From: Nocardioides pinisoli
Lineage (GTDB): Bacteria; Actinomycetota; Actinomycetes; Propionibacteriales; Nocardioidaceae
NCBI RefSeq assembly: GCF_024199985.1
Contig: NZ_JANARS010000001.1
Coordinates: 124,001-188,000, forward strand
Length of the DNA stretch: 64,000 nucleotides
Direction: 5' to 3'
The translations under genes and the position numbers were made by a program. This document shows, piece after piece, positions 35,682 through 42,988 of the stretch (positions within the stretch are counted from its first letter, which is position 1; each line of letters opens with the position of its first letter). The notes under the pieces were generated by a model. The model was not told the DNA's origin. It made no database searches and saw only the letters and a program-made list of their open reading frames with translations.

Positions 35682-36542
35682 ATGCTCTGGTTGTCGGCAC
35701 CCCCGGTGCACTCGGGGTTCGAGACGCGGGCCGCTCCGGCTCGTAAGGCGTTAGAGGCTGCGATGGGCCAGTACTCGAGCAGTGGGACTCAGCCACCAAG
35801 AATCACGAACCAGCTGTGGAAAGGCTTCAAGGTCGACTTTTCGACCCAACAGTTCGGCCGCTGCGGTTATTGCGAACTCCCTACTATCGCTGGCCAGCAC
35901 GGGGACGTCGAGCACTTCGCACCCAAAAGCGCTGTCACCCAGTTCGGTGGCAAGGTTGGCGAGGAAGGGACCGAGACGGAGTACGTGGCCGCGTTGAAGG
36001 GACGTCGCCCCTCCGACAAGTGGGTGCCCGGCTACTGGTGGCTCGCATACGACTGGGGCAACTACTTGCTGTCCTGCAGCATCTGCAACTCAGACTGGAA
36101 GGGCAACCTCTTCCCTGTGCGCCAGCCTCCGCCGCGGCTAAGGCCGCGCACGCAGGCTGACCCGCCGGAGGAGTGCCTGCTTCTCAACCCGTACGGTCGG
36201 AGGGACCCGGCCCGTCATCTGCGATTCAATATTGACGGGTCTGTTGAGCCAAGGAACGGCAGTGTGTACGGCCGCGAGACGATCCGTACCTGCGGCCTTC
36301 ACCGCCTAGCCTTGCGCGACGCTCGGCAGAGGACGTGCGAACGGGTCCATCTGGCAGCCGAAAAGGCTCTGCAGGAGATCGCAGCGGGCGCCCCGCACCT
36401 CGACAACGAACATTTAGAGACGCTGCACGCCATAGGCATCGCTAGTCGACAGGCCGAGTTTCCTGGGGTAGTGCGTGCGATCATCCTTGACCAGCTCGCT
36501 CCACTGACGTGGCGAACCCTAGACAGACTGTTCGGGCCATGA
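35682..36542 (+). CDS. Second HNH nuclease, PtuB-like
   Basis: The 286-aa protein has an HNH domain with the same layout as the one in the preceding gene: RCGYCELP near residue 62, VEHFAPKSAV, WWLAYDWGNYLLSCSICNSDWKG, then LLLNPYGRRDP. All four zinc cysteines and the catalytic histidine region are present. It starts 4 nt after the HNH-ATPase stop with GGAAG before the ATG, so the two proteins are made together. A nuclease partner of the ATPase is the likely role. Confidence 0.85.
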   Translation: MLWLSAPPVHSGFETRAAPARKALEAAMGQYSSSGTQPPRITNQLWKGFKVDFSTQQFGRCGYCELPTIAGQHGDVEHFAPKSAVTQFGGKVGEEGTETEYVAALKGRRPSDKWVPGYWWLAYDWGNYLLSCSICNSDWKGNLFPVRQPPPRLRPRTQADPPEECLLLNPYGRRDPARHLRFNIDGSVEPRNGSVYGRETIRTCGLHRLALRDARQRTCERVHLAAEKALQEIAAGAPHLDNEHLETLHAIGIASRQAEFPGVVRAIILDQLAPLTWRTLDRLFGP

Positions 36543-36634
36543 AGGGGTCGATCATCCGCGAGTTGAGGTCCGACCGCCTGAGAGTGGTCCAGATCCGGCT
36601 CGCGTGAAACCGGCGACTGTTTCGATCGGGATGT

Positions 36635-37303
36635 TCAGCTACCGCTAATCCTCGCCGCTAGACGTCGACGCACGGTCGCCTCGGGAATCCCCAAGAGCCT
36701 GCTGATCTCGCGCACCGGCTTGCCTTGGTCGAGCAGCTCACGGGCATGGTCGACCTGCTGATCGGTCATCCGGCGTGGTCGTCCGCCGACGCGACCGCGA
36801 GCCCGGGCAGCTGCCAAGCCGCCGGCCGTGCGCTCACGGAGCAAGTCGCGTTCAAGCTGAGCGACCGCGGCCATCACGGTCAGCACGAGCTGGCCCACCG
36901 GAGTCCGCGTGTCGACACCGAGTGTGAGGATCCGCAGGTTGACCTTGCGGGCATGAAGATCGTCGACGAAGGCGAGTAGCTCGATGGTCTTCCGGCCGAG
37001 CCGGTCGAGCGCGTCGATGACCAAGGTGTCGCCTGGGCGCAGGTACGCCAGTGCCGCGTCGAGCTCGGGGCGTTTCACGACGCTGGACACCTTGTCGGTG
37101 AAGATCTTCGAGCAGCCGGCGTCGGTCAGCGCGTCGGTCTGCCGGTCGAGCACCTGGAGTTCAGTTGACACTCGGGCGTATCCGACGAGTGCGCCAGAAC
37201 TCGGCGCAGAGCTGCCTTGCTTTCGGCGCAGCGTTTCGGCGCGGCCGGAGCCGGCTTCCGGCGGTGCGTCGAGAGCCGCGTCGCTATCGGTCGTTTTCGC
37301 CAT
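36635..37303 (-). CDS. Serine recombinase (resolvase/invertase family)
   Basis: The 222-aa protein has a resolvase catalytic domain (about 38-175) with GYARVSTELQ (catalytic Ser), DALDRLGRK and AQLERDLLRERT, and a C-terminal HTH of the Hin type (MTDQQVDHARELLDQ, ISRLLGIPEATVRRR). The ATG at 37303 was chosen because upstream residues are not conserved. No transposase accompanies it. Repeats just upstream could be its recombination site. It may resolve multimers or have brought in nearby cargo. Confidence 0.9.
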   Translation of the reverse strand: MAKTTDSDAALDAPPEAGSGRAETLRRKQGSSAPSSGALVGYARVSTELQVLDRQTDALTDAGCSKIFTDKVSSVVKRPELDAALAYLRPGDTLVIDALDRLGRKTIELLAFVDDLHARKVNLRILTLGVDTRTPVGQLVLTVMAAVAQLERDLLRERTAGGLAAARARGRVGGRPRRMTDQQVDHARELLDQGKPVREISRLLGIPEATVRRRLAARISGS

Positions 37304-37321
37304 GCCGGGAGTATGACTCCG

Positions 37322-37381
37322 CACACCGACAGGTGTGTGGTCGGTCAGGCGGGGCGGTTGGCAGCGAAGTGGTCGGTCAGG
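37322..37381. repeat. Palindrome and paired direct repeats upstream of the recombinase
   Basis: CACACCGACAGGTGTG (37322-37337) is a palindrome, and GTGGTCGGTCAGG occurs at 37337-37349 and again at 37369-37381. They lie in the 332-nt gap in front of the serine recombinase gene, where resolvase res sites and promoters usually are. The rest of the gap (37382-37635) has nothing I recognise. Confidence 0.45.
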
Positions 37382-37635
37382 ACCCGTCGCCGATGTGCTT
37401 GACCCGCCCACGTGCGACAAGGCACGCGACCTTGTGGATAGCCCGTTCCGAGCAGGGTTTCCTCCGCCGCCTAACGCCGCGCCGGCGGCTCCTCGGCGAA
37501 GGTGTTTCCCTTCCCTAGCAACAACGACGAGCCATCCTCCGAGGACTCGGGTCAGTCGGCCAACCACAACAACGTCGCGATCCTCGCCTCGTGATCGAAT
37601 GCACTCACACGCAAGCGACAGGAACAGGGAGAGCG

Positions 37636-38892
37636 ATGTCCGACCCCGAGCTGTTGATCATCGTCGATGCCACTGCTCTTCATCGTGACTGGACCATGGC
37701 CGGTCTCCGATGGGAGCAGATGTGGTCGCTAACTACGCGAGAACTCGTTGCACTCGCGGTTCCGCAGGTAGTCGCGATGGAGGCGTCGCGTCAGTTCATC
37801 GAACACACGCATGCGACGCACATGAAGGCGTACCAACACGGAGTCGAGCTTGCGAAGCAGCACAGACGCCTTTCCGACGCTGGTGTTCCCATTTCGAGTG
37901 GCTATGTCGTAGCGATCGACCCGGCGCCGGAAGAGTTATCCCGCGCTTCCGTAACAACCGCCATCGAACGCAAAGTCCGGGAGTCTGGAGGTGAGGTGCT
38001 TCCGATGCCCCAGGTCCCACACTTGGCGGTGGTGAACCGCGATTTGGACCGCCGCAAGCCTTTTCAACCAAGTGGGAAGGGATACCGTGACGCTCTTGTG
38101 TGGGAGACGCTCGTCGAGCGGGTCTCGAGATGTCATGAGGGTCAGCTCGTCATTTTCGTTACTGCGAACGCAGGCGACTATCTGGACAAGCCGGGTGTGC
38201 TCGCCGCGGAACTCGCAGCCGATCTGCCAGAGGACCTGAGACCCAACTTCCGGGTCGTTCCCGATCTCCAAGCTCTGTTGACGGACAAGGTCGTAGTCTC
38301 GCTTCTCGCCGCAGTTCACGATGCCCAGACAGCGGTCATTGCGGAAAGCCCCTCGGTGGAGTTGTCCTGGGCGCCGGATGAAGCAGAGCAGGCAGTCTCA
38401 GCCGCCATTGCCTTGGCGTGGCACGCCACTCGGCTAGCGGGTTCGCGCGTATCAAGTCGTCGACAGGACGATCTTGGATGGCTCGACTTCACAAGAATCG
38501 ACTTCCCGAACGACTTTTGGGAGATCGAGATCGACGACGTAGTGCCGTACGAGCAGACTGCAAAGTGGCGCGTTTACGACGTTCACGCAGACGGCTCGCT
38601 GTCCATAGAGGCCGAGGTCATGGCAGACATCGGGTTCGAGGGCCAGATGAGCGCCGCATTCTTCTACAACAACGAGCTTCCACACGTCATCGAGATAGAG
38701 GCCTACCCAGAAGACGAGGTCGTACGCGTTGGACTGGGCAACACCGTGTGGCTGCACTTCCGCGCGGTCGCCGACGGTTCCACTAGGAGAGTGACGGAGA
38801 TCGAGTTCGACCGAGCCGAGCAGGTTCTCGACCACGAACGTAGCGAGTGGTATCCGGTCCTCTTCCCGCCACATGGTTCATCGCCGTCGTGA
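37636..38892 (+). CDS. PIN-like domain protein (DUF4935 type)
   Basis: The 418-aa protein begins with a PIN-like fold: LLIIVDATALHRDWT (first acidic strand), VPQVVAMEASRQF and later LVIFVTANAGDYLD (about 175-190), the usual order of acidic residues in PIN RNases. The C-terminal half (about 240-418) is unknown and acidic. The ATG at 37636 has GGGAGAG upstream. PIN-like proteins in defence islands are often RNases; no antitoxin-like neighbour is seen. Confidence 0.65.
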   Translation: MSDPELLIIVDATALHRDWTMAGLRWEQMWSLTTRELVALAVPQVVAMEASRQFIEHTHATHMKAYQHGVELAKQHRRLSDAGVPISSGYVVAIDPAPEELSRASVTTAIERKVRESGGEVLPMPQVPHLAVVNRDLDRRKPFQPSGKGYRDALVWETLVERVSRCHEGQLVIFVTANAGDYLDKPGVLAAELAADLPEDLRPNFRVVPDLQALLTDKVVVSLLAAVHDAQTAVIAESPSVELSWAPDEAEQAVSAAIALAWHATRLAGSRVSSRRQDDLGWLDFTRIDFPNDFWEIEIDDVVPYEQTAKWRVYDVHADGSLSIEAEVMADIGFEGQMSAAFFYNNELPHVIEIEAYPEDEVVRVGLGNTVWLHFRAVADGSTRRVTEIEFDRAEQVLDHERSEWYPVLFPPHGSSPS

Positions 38893-39081
38893 GGCCGCAC
38901 CCTGACAAAGGGCGGGTTGGGGGAGGCCTGCCCGACCGGTGCACTCGGCTCGACTCTTGCGACTCCGAGACCCTCGCAGTATCGCGGGCTGAGCGCGCCG
39001 CGATGTTTGCCGCGTCCCGCGCGCGATCAGCTCGCGCCGGGTGGTCTCGGTCTCCTCGTTCAGGAAGTCGTTGCTGGTCAT
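38878..39081 (-). CDS. Possible 67-aa small protein
   Basis: The frame starts MTSNDFLNEETETTRREL with a strong GGAGG 6 nt before the ATG, but the later part is an Arg-rich low-complexity sequence. It may be a short or truncated gene whose first 20-25 codons are real. No family is recognised. Confidence 0.4.
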   Translation of the reverse strand: MTSNDFLNEETETTRRELIARGTRQTSRRAQPAILRGSRSRKSRAECTGRAGLPQPALCQGAASRRR

Positions 39082-39145
39082 GGCGGCCTCCGATGCGCGT
39101 TAATGACGTGCCGTTGCGACAGTGTCGCGGCTCGTCGAGTTGTGG

Positions 39146-39712
39146 TCACTCCAGGTCGTCGAGAGCTGCGGCGATGGACTGGAAGCTCTGCTTGATGGCG
39201 ACCCGGACGGCGCCGGCGACGTACTCCTCTGGGGCGACGTCCAGACACCCGGCCGCGGCGACCGCGAGCTCGATGCACACCGTTGCCACCTCGGTGATCG
39301 CCTCAGGGTCGGTGGTGTCGAGGACCAGCACGTGCGGATCGGTCAACCATGCCTCACCCGTCATGCGCAGCGAGACGCGCAGTGCACGGGGCACGTCCAC
39401 ACCGGCGACGGCGTTGCGGGACAGAGCGAGGACGAGGCTGCGGGCCCGGTCGGCGATGAACGCCGAGTCGCGGGGCAGCAGCGGCAGCCCAGGTGCGCTG
39501 ACGCTGCGAGCGGCGGTCACCACGACCCAGCGGAAAGCAGTCGCGACCACCGGTCCGTGGTGACCCATGGTGCGATCGAGGATCTCAGTCATTTTATCGA
39601 CGTCGTCTCGGACGCCTGCGAGGAGAAGGTCGGCGGCGGTCAGGGCGTGAGCTCGGTTCTCGCGGTATGTCAAGGGGCCGGATGGCGCGGAGGTCGTGCT
39701 CTCAGTGTTCAT
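39146..39712 (-). CDS. Hypothetical backbone protein
   Basis: The 188-aa protein is helical, with no membrane segment and no motif I know. The ATG at 39712 (MNTESTTSAP) is chosen because upstream codons are not protein-like. A copy of the motif GTCACAGGGAC lies 71 nt upstream, which ties it to other backbone genes of the element. It is the last gene of the minus-strand run ahead of the TIG protein. Confidence 0.65.
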   Translation of the reverse strand: MNTESTTSAPSGPLTYRENRAHALTAADLLLAGVRDDVDKMTEILDRTMGHHGPVVATAFRWVVVTAARSVSAPGLPLLPRDSAFIADRARSLVLALSRNAVAGVDVPRALRVSLRMTGEAWLTDPHVLVLDTTDPEAITEVATVCIELAVAAAGCLDVAPEEYVAGAVRVAIKQSFQSIAAALDDLE

Positions 39713-39783
39713 GGCGCTCCTGTGTGCGGATGAAGTGGGTTCGTGCACCCGATGCGTGTTCGTGGATGCCGCACGCCAGCCGT

Positions 39784-39794
39784 GTCCCTGTGAC
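39784..39794 (-). promoter_or_regulatory. GTCACA(A/G)GGAC motif, copy 1
   Basis: Reads GTCACAGGGAC on the coding strand, 71 nt before the start of the gene at 39712. One of five copies in the element. Confidence 0.5.
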
Positions 39795-39846
39795 GCGGCG
39801 GCAGCGCGGTGGTCACAAGGGACGACGGCATGCCTGACCCGCAAGA

Positions 39847-42225
39847 TCAGGCCGACCGCCGACCTCGCAACCACCTCTCTCGGAGCAGCGCGAGGAGAAC
39901 CATGACCGCGAGAAGCCCGGCGACACCGCCGAACCAACCGAGCTGGCTGACCTCGGAAGCCGTGGGCGCCGCCTGCACGATGGCCGGCGTTGCGGTGGTG
40001 GTCGGCATCGGGAAGTCGGCGCCACCGATGATGACGGGTACCTCCGCCACCTTCACGGTGATCTGCGCCGTATCGGACTGCCCGGTCTCGTCCTCGATCT
40101 CGTACCGGAACGAGAACGTCTTGCCGGCGAGACGCTCCGGGACGATGACCACGATGCGGCCATTGCCGACCTGCTTCGCCTTCACGCCGTGGGGGACTGT
40201 GCCGCGGAGCACCTCGATCGCGTACTCGCCGGTGAACGTGTCATTGCGGGCGACGTTGATCGTTACGGGCTCGTCGTAGGTCGCGCTCGCGCGGTCGGGC
40301 CGCGCGGTCGGGCCCTTCACCTTCGGCGGCTCGGGCGTCGGGGGCGTAGGGGTCGGTGGCTCCGGCTCCGGCTCCGGCTCCGGAGTCGGGGTCGACGGAG
40401 CGGTGACCTTCAACCGGAGCGTGGCCCCTGCCTCGTTCCAGAAGCCGCCGACGTCGAAGAAGTCGTAGGGCACCTCGACGATCTGTCCAGTCAGGGAGGA
40501 GTCCGGCGTGACGGCGACTTTGCCCGAGGACAGAACCGTGGCGGACAGTCCGGCAGGCAACTTGACGGACTGGTCGAGCTCGACGAGAGGCTCGCCCGCA
40601 TAGGAGTCGTTCTCCAACACGGGTACGTCCAGCGACTCGCCGGGGGCGAGCTCGACGATGTCGTCCGCCGCGACCGCGGCGCACCCGTCGTCTGCCGGGA
40701 CAGGGGTTCCGGTGACGCGCTCAGAAACCGGTACCCGGTAGCCCCGCGGCAGGTAGGCGCCGTCCGGGCCGGGGACGTCAGTGTCGACCACGTCGACGTC
40801 GAAGATCGTTTTGATGATCGTCACCGGACGAGGGCAGAACCGACCGCTCTGGTCATCCTCCAGCTCCCACGGACCGTCGAGCGACGCGGTGGGGAACTGG
40901 ACGGTGACGCGGCCCGCGGGCGACTGTGCGCCGAGGAAGTTCTCGTCGGCGGACCAGGACCAAGACGCCGGGTCAGGGAGTGACAGGACGCCGTCGTCGG
41001 TGGGGGCGGGGCCCGTCCACACGGGGTCGTTGATACCGCCGGTCGTCGGGTCGGTGTGTGCGTCGGGCGCGTACTGGACCGTCTGGCCGGGCACGAGCCG
41101 GACGTCGCCGATCCGAAGTCCGTTGCTCGAAGCCCACTCCTGGAGCACGGACACGGTCACTGTGCCGCCCGGCCAGTCGCGTCCGTCCTGAAGAGACAGC
41201 ATCAGGTCCCAAGCTCGAGCCGGCAGCGGCGCCGCCGGGTCGGGGTTCGGGTCTGGCTGCGGGGTGTCGGGAACGAGGTAGGTCGTGCTGTCGCCGACCA
41301 ACTGACCGGATCCGGGCAGGTCCTGGGCGAGGAGCGAGAAGGTCACGGTCTGGCCGGCGGGCAGGGCCTGCGGGACGACGAAGGTCGCGGTGGTCCCGCT
41401 GACCACCGTCGCCGGAGAACTCTCCGTCGTGCCATCGAGCCTGAAACCGCCGGTCGTGACATTGCGGTCGTTGAAGCCAGTGCCCGTGACGGTCACGACA
41501 CGCGTCTCCGCGTCGTACGCGACGTCGGTGAGATGGATACGGAAGTCCGGCAGCGTGAGGGTGAAGCTCGTGTTGTCACTCGACGGGTACGACGCCAGGT
41601 CGTGGATCAACCTCGCGGTCGATGTGCCGCCGGTGAGGCTGGAGAGCGGGAACTGGAGCGGGAAGACGGCGCGCGTGGCCGTGGTGCTCAGCGGCGGTGA
41701 AGTAGACCCGTCCCGATTCAGGATCCCCACTGCGGAGGTGAAGCCGGTACCGGTGAGGGTCAGGCGGTGAGCGATCGCGTCTAGGTCCGCAGAGGCGATC
41801 ACGGGCGCATCGGTGGCAGTGGAGCCGATCTTCAGCGTGGTGCTGAGGCTCAGCGGAGGGACCTCAGGCGAGGCCTCAGGCGAGGCCTCACGCACGACCT
41901 CGATCGTGTAGCTGCCGTCTCGCAGCGGGCCGGGGAGCTTGATGGTGATGGTGGTCTGGTCGCGGCTGTCGATGGGCCCGGTCGAGCCGTCGAGCCGGAC
42001 GAGAGTCACCCCGCCGGAGGTGAAGTTCGTGCCAGTGATGGTGATGGTGCGGCTGGTGGCGTCCCACGTCGCACCGCTGACGGTGAAGTCCACGACGACG
42101 GGGGCGGCGGCGGACGCGCCGTCGCGGATCGTGGTGGAGTCAGACGTGGCGGGCGCGGCCATGGAGACCAGCGCGGTGGTCAGAAACGCCGCGACTGCGG
42201 CTCGGAGTCGTGTCGGGGTCCGCAT
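39847..42225 (-). CDS. Cell-surface protein with TIG/IPT-like repeats
   Basis: The 792-aa protein has a signal peptide (about 1-28), three IPT/TIG-like immunoglobulin repeats (about 45-315; each has a core like RTITITGTNF, HRLTLTGTGF, RVVTVTGTGF), further beta-rich domains, a Pro/Glu linker, an Ig-like domain with TARPDRASATYDEP, and a C-terminal membrane helix ending RERWLRGRRS. No LPxTG is seen. It should project from the cell surface, perhaps for mating contact. GGGAGG precedes the ATG, and two copies of the two-box motif lie upstream. Confidence 0.8.
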   Translation of the reverse strand: MRTPTRLRAAVAAFLTTALVSMAAPATSDSTTIRDGASAAAPVVVDFTVSGATWDATSRTITITGTNFTSGGVTLVRLDGSTGPIDSRDQTTITIKLPGPLRDGSYTIEVVREASPEASPEVPPLSLSTTLKIGSTATDAPVIASADLDAIAHRLTLTGTGFTSAVGILNRDGSTSPPLSTTATRAVFPLQFPLSSLTGGTSTARLIHDLASYPSSDNTSFTLTLPDFRIHLTDVAYDAETRVVTVTGTGFNDRNVTTGGFRLDGTTESSPATVVSGTTATFVVPQALPAGQTVTFSLLAQDLPGSGQLVGDSTTYLVPDTPQPDPNPDPAAPLPARAWDLMLSLQDGRDWPGGTVTVSVLQEWASSNGLRIGDVRLVPGQTVQYAPDAHTDPTTGGINDPVWTGPAPTDDGVLSLPDPASWSWSADENFLGAQSPAGRVTVQFPTASLDGPWELEDDQSGRFCPRPVTIIKTIFDVDVVDTDVPGPDGAYLPRGYRVPVSERVTGTPVPADDGCAAVAADDIVELAPGESLDVPVLENDSYAGEPLVELDQSVKLPAGLSATVLSSGKVAVTPDSSLTGQIVEVPYDFFDVGGFWNEAGATLRLKVTAPSTPTPEPEPEPEPPTPTPPTPEPPKVKGPTARPDRASATYDEPVTINVARNDTFTGEYAIEVLRGTVPHGVKAKQVGNGRIVVIVPERLAGKTFSFRYEIEDETGQSDTAQITVKVAEVPVIIGGADFPMPTTTATPAIVQAAPTASEVSQLGWFGGVAGLLAVMVLLALLRERWLRGRRSA

Positions 42226-42266
42226 TGGGAACCTCCCTCTCGTCGGTCGGTCGTGCTCGTACCTGG

Positions 42267-42277
42267 GGTGTGCGGGG
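42267..42277 (-). promoter_or_regulatory. Two-box motif, copy 1 (CCCCGCACACC)
   Basis: Coding strand CCCCGCACACC, 41 nt before the TIG-protein start, with GAGATC (42290-42295) 12 nt upstream. Confidence 0.55.
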
Positions 42278-42318
42278 CGTAGCGCGGCTGATCTCGATAC
42301 CCGCCCGCTACTTCGGAA

Positions 42319-42329
42319 GGTGTGCGGGG
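42319..42329 (-). promoter_or_regulatory. Two-box motif, copy 2 (CCCCGCACACC)
   Basis: Second copy upstream of the same gene, 93 nt before the start, with GAGCGC (42341-42346) 11 nt upstream. Confidence 0.55.
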
Positions 42330-42353
42330 CGACCCGGTTCGCGCTCCCGTCGA

Positions 42354-42656
42354 TCAGTCCGGTGCCGAGTACTGGTCGACCAGCCCACGCAGACGACGGC
42401 AGTAGCGGTCGAAGGCGACGGCGTAGGTCTGGGCGAGAGGCCGCGCGCCTTCGGGCGTCGCGCGAGTGACCCGCTCGGTCATCACCTCGGCTGAAGGTGT
42501 CGGAGCCTCCGCGCGGTCGATCAAAGCGTGGAGACGTACGACGTCGACCGCCACCGTGCAGGCGGTGAGCAGTCTGGCGTTCGTGTCAGATGCAAAATCG
42601 TTCATGCCCTCTTGGTGGGCGGCGGACCTTGCAGCCGCTCGCGACGCGTCGAGCAT
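42354..42656 (-). CDS. Small hypothetical helical protein
   Basis: The 100-aa product is mostly helical (MLDASRAAARSAAHQEG and on to YCRRLRGLVDQYSAPD). Either the ATG at 42656 or the internal ATG at 42605 could be the start; neither has an ideal ribosome site. It lies between the TIG-protein promoter region and the primase. Function unknown. Confidence 0.5.
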   Translation of the reverse strand: MLDASRAAARSAAHQEGMNDFASDTNARLLTACTVAVDVVRLHALIDRAEAPTPSAEVMTERVTRATPEGARPLAQTYAVAFDRYCRRLRGLVDQYSAPD

Positions 42657-42779
42657 CGCGCGATCCCGACTGCGCTGATTGCATCTCGTGGGTCGTCTAG
42701 CGAGCTTCGTCACCGCTCGGGGACGAGAGCCCGGAGAAGAGGACGGGACTCCTTCAGCCGACAACCTGTAGATCACCCG

Positions 42780-42883
42780 CTGTCAGGTCTGTCAGCACAT
42801 CCCAAACCCCACCGGAGAGGGAATCCTCTTCTTCCTAGAACTTCTTCACCTGATGAGTTGGAAGAAGCTGACAGATCTGACAG
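42780..42883. repeat. Iteron-like inverted and direct repeats next to the primase gene
   Basis: CTGTCAG occurs twice in CTGTCAGGTCTGTCAGC (42780-42796), and its complement CTGACAG twice in GCTGACAGATCTGACAG (42867-42883). The two blocks match as inverted repeats at 16 of 17 positions and enclose a relatively A/T-rich stretch with CTTCTTCC runs. The site lies just past the 3-prime end of the replication gene. An origin with iterons or an operator is plausible. The 42657-42988 gap holds this and a terminator only. Confidence 0.5.
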
Positions 42884-42928
42884 GACTGAGTTGGTGGGTG
42901 GGTGACTGCGGGCCCCGGCAACCGCCAA

Positions 42929-42970
42929 AACGGGCCCGGAGCCAGTCCAGAGACAGGTTCCGGGCCCGTT
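42929..42970 (-). terminator. Intrinsic terminator of the primase gene
   Basis: AACGGGCCCGGA (42929) pairs with TCCGGGCCCGTT (42959-42970). In the minus direction the stem is followed by TTTT, as in a rho-independent terminator, 19 nt after the primase stop. Confidence 0.8.
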
Positions 42971-42988
42971 GGCTCGTGCAGGTGGTGC

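Noticed and set aside
36635..37303. Serine recombinase as part of a Tn3-type transposon
   Set aside because: No transposase gene and no terminal inverted repeats were found near it.
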